The notes under the pieces are model-generated. The model made no database searches. It worked only from the letters and a program-made list of their open reading frames with translations, and was not told the DNA's origin. A DNA stretch of 64,000 nucleotides from Himantopus leucocephalus (Eukaryota > Chordata > Aves > Charadriiformes > Recurvirostridae), in contig RSEF01000002.1 in the NCBI GenBank assembly GCA_003993805.1, positions 97,023,063 to 97,087,062 of the forward strand. The letters are read 5' to 3'. The stretch's first letter is position 1. Every line of letters begins with the position of its first letter. Made by a program: the position numbers and the translations under genes. Shown here piece by piece: positions 62,351-64,000 of this stretch.

Positions 62351-64000
62351 TATTTTGTCGAGTCACTTAGCCATTACTGAACTCTGAGCTAAGATCATCT
62401 TGAGCTACTCAAACTAAAATGCATCTTTTCTTGTCCTGATGCAATTAATTAAGAATGCATTAACATAAGAGTAGTTACCTTTTTCTGTAATGTATATTAT
62501 ATTGTACTCATTAAGGCTGATTTTCATTTTCTAGTTCATTGTTCCTGATCACTTTACCAGATTAACTTGTTCCAAATATTCAAGTTCAGAGATCATTGTG
62601 AGGATAAACCTGAAATAACTTTGTGGTATCATGCTTCTCTCCTTTTCCAGATCATTAGAATACAAATGAGCAGTGCTGATCTTCGGGCAGGACACTCAGG
62701 CATCTTGATTTCACTCTTTTCCCACCGTGAAACTCACCATTTATTCCCCCTCTTCTTTGGCGCTACTTGCTACAACACTGTCTTCAGCAAAAGGACCTTT
62801 CCAAAGACTTTGTGAAGGTTCTTACACACTGCTTTAGGCAGTTGTCCTTTATCCACTACTTTGTCGATACTTTCAAGCAATCTTAATGCATTTTTTTACC
62901 CCTACTTGTACCTCTCCTCATACACACATGTTCTGTATTAAGTCATGCCTTACTTCGCTCAGCTACTTCCTAACCCTGGTTTCATGCAATTACCTTCACA
63001 AATAGACCGTTTCAACTCTCTTTATGCAGGGCTCCTCTTTTGTTTTCACCTGGCCTTCCCTGACCTGATCTCAGTGAGGTCAAGAGCTGTTCTGAAATCC
63101 CATTAATCCCAGCCAAGATTACACCACATCTGGCCATCAGTATTGGGCTAGCTGCTGTCTTCAAATACTGCATGATCGTCTGTTTCTGTAGCTCACCACA
63201 GAAAACCTTGTATATTAAGGAGTCTGGAAAAGCTAAAGAGCACATGGGCTAAGATACAAGCTTTTGCTTGTATTTGTTCATGAATGTCAAACTTTTTTTT
63301 TCCACAGCTTGACTTCTTTTTCATATTCCTTCCCTCACAAACACATTGGAATAGCATGTTTTTGAAAACACAGCTTGAAGTAAAATATTACAATAATCAA
63401 GACTTTTTGACAACTTACAAAACCCATTATGAATTCCCCAGGCTTAAAATATTTAAGGATAAACTAAAAGAGAATTAACAAAAATCTCCAAGAATATAAA
63501 CATGCAGTTTAGATGCTCAGACTACTGATGCTCAGACTACTGTAACTCTGTCTTTTAATGAGGTCATAAAGTTGTTAATTTTAAAGACATGCCAGATTAT
63601 TTTTCTTTTTTTTTTTCTATTTTTTTTCATGGGCCCCTCACTGAAATGAAACCAGGAGAGTTACTCCAAAAAATTCTTATTATTTCCAGTGGGAGTTAAA
63701 CAAATTTAACTTACAATATCAGGAACAGAAAGACCATAGTGAATAGGTTTCTAAGAACGGAAAGAACAAGGACACTACGTTTCAGAATCTTCCACTAATA
63801 GGAAAAATGTATCAAATCTACTGGCAAAATCAAGTCAATATTTACCACAACTGGTTTTTTTTGAAGACTCTAGCATTACAGCACTTCATTTGGATCAGCT
63901 CAGTTGTCCATTAGATCACTAGCTCCCATCCAATATTATCCGGGAGCAGCAGTTAAGAAGAGAGTAAAAGAGGACAAAGTGTGCAGTAACTGTTGCCCAT
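62351..64000. other. Unannotated sequence to window end
   Basis: A 77-codon minus-strand frame (63245-63012) lies upstream of block B but has no recognisable kinesin feature. A perfect 8-bp hairpin (ATACAAGC/GCTTGTAT) is at 63254-63273. Otherwise AT-rich and featureless. Confidence 0.45.
63512..63541. repeat. Two-copy 15-bp tandem repeat
   Basis: GATGCTCAGACTACT occurs twice in immediate succession and is exact. No N is near, so it is probably genuine and young. Confidence 0.9.

Noticed and set aside
63012..63245. 77-codon minus-strand frame as the 5' part of the KIF20B-like pseudogene
   Set aside because: It sits in the right place and strand, but I see no kinesin motor motif (P-loop, switch regions) or match to the recalled N-terminus.
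1..64000. CRISPR arrays, bacterial operons, phage genes or a novel prokaryotic defence system
   Set aside because: There are no spaced direct repeats, no ribosome-binding-site-led gene strings and no long genes; CR1 elements show vertebrate nuclear DNA.

Overview
The window looks like non-coding vertebrate nuclear DNA, almost certainly from a bird. It is AT-rich, has very few transposable elements, and every recognisable element is of the CR1 LINE type: a 3' portion at 28641-29190, a 3' end at 58106-58245, a reverse-transcriptase piece beside a gap at 6846-7020, an older RT-like scrap at about 1156-1260, and an orphan CR1-type octamer end at 11495-11514. A crocodilian or turtle could also carry CR1, but the low repeat density fits a bird better. 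No bacterial features, tRNA, rRNA or intact protein-coding gene could be supported. The open reading frames are short (none above about 160 codons; the longest is a simple-repeat artefact).

Layout. 1-6.8 kb: plain AT-rich sequence with a CR1 scrap and two single-N joins. 6.8-7.0 kb: a minus-strand CR1 broken by a 100-N gap. 7-14 kb: plain sequence with a GC-richer patch at 11.6-12.9 kb that I could not identify. 14.2-14.6 kb: a long polypyrimidine microsatellite. 14.6-26.4 kb: mostly featureless, but with a possible conserved block (22.6-22.95 kb), a run of three perfect inverted repeats (23.03-23.09 kb) and a 36-bp near-palindrome (24.57 kb). 26.5-42.7 kb: several stretches with the look of conserved developmental regulatory DNA (27.0-27.4, 30.7-30.96, 37.4-38.1 and 42.4-42.7 kb), plus a G-quadruplex/GC-box motif at 37.3 kb. 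45.1-45.5 kb and 61.2-62.3 kb: two decayed minus-strand coding blocks whose conceptual translation resembles the coiled-coil part of the kinesin KIF20B. 53.6-54.4 kb: another regulatory-looking block between them.

Interpretation. The window is best read as gene-desert or very large intron sequence holding candidate cis-regulatory elements, with one or two old KIF20B-like pseudogene fragments. The least expected observation is this pseudogene pair, two same-strand blocks about 15.7 kb apart. The hairpin cluster at 23.03-23.09 kb is the most distinctive unexplained sequence structure. Several apparent tandem duplications lie exactly across single N characters and are assembly artefacts, not biology. 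Conservation claims and the KIF20B assignment rest on reading by eye and on recalled protein sequence; no search was run.
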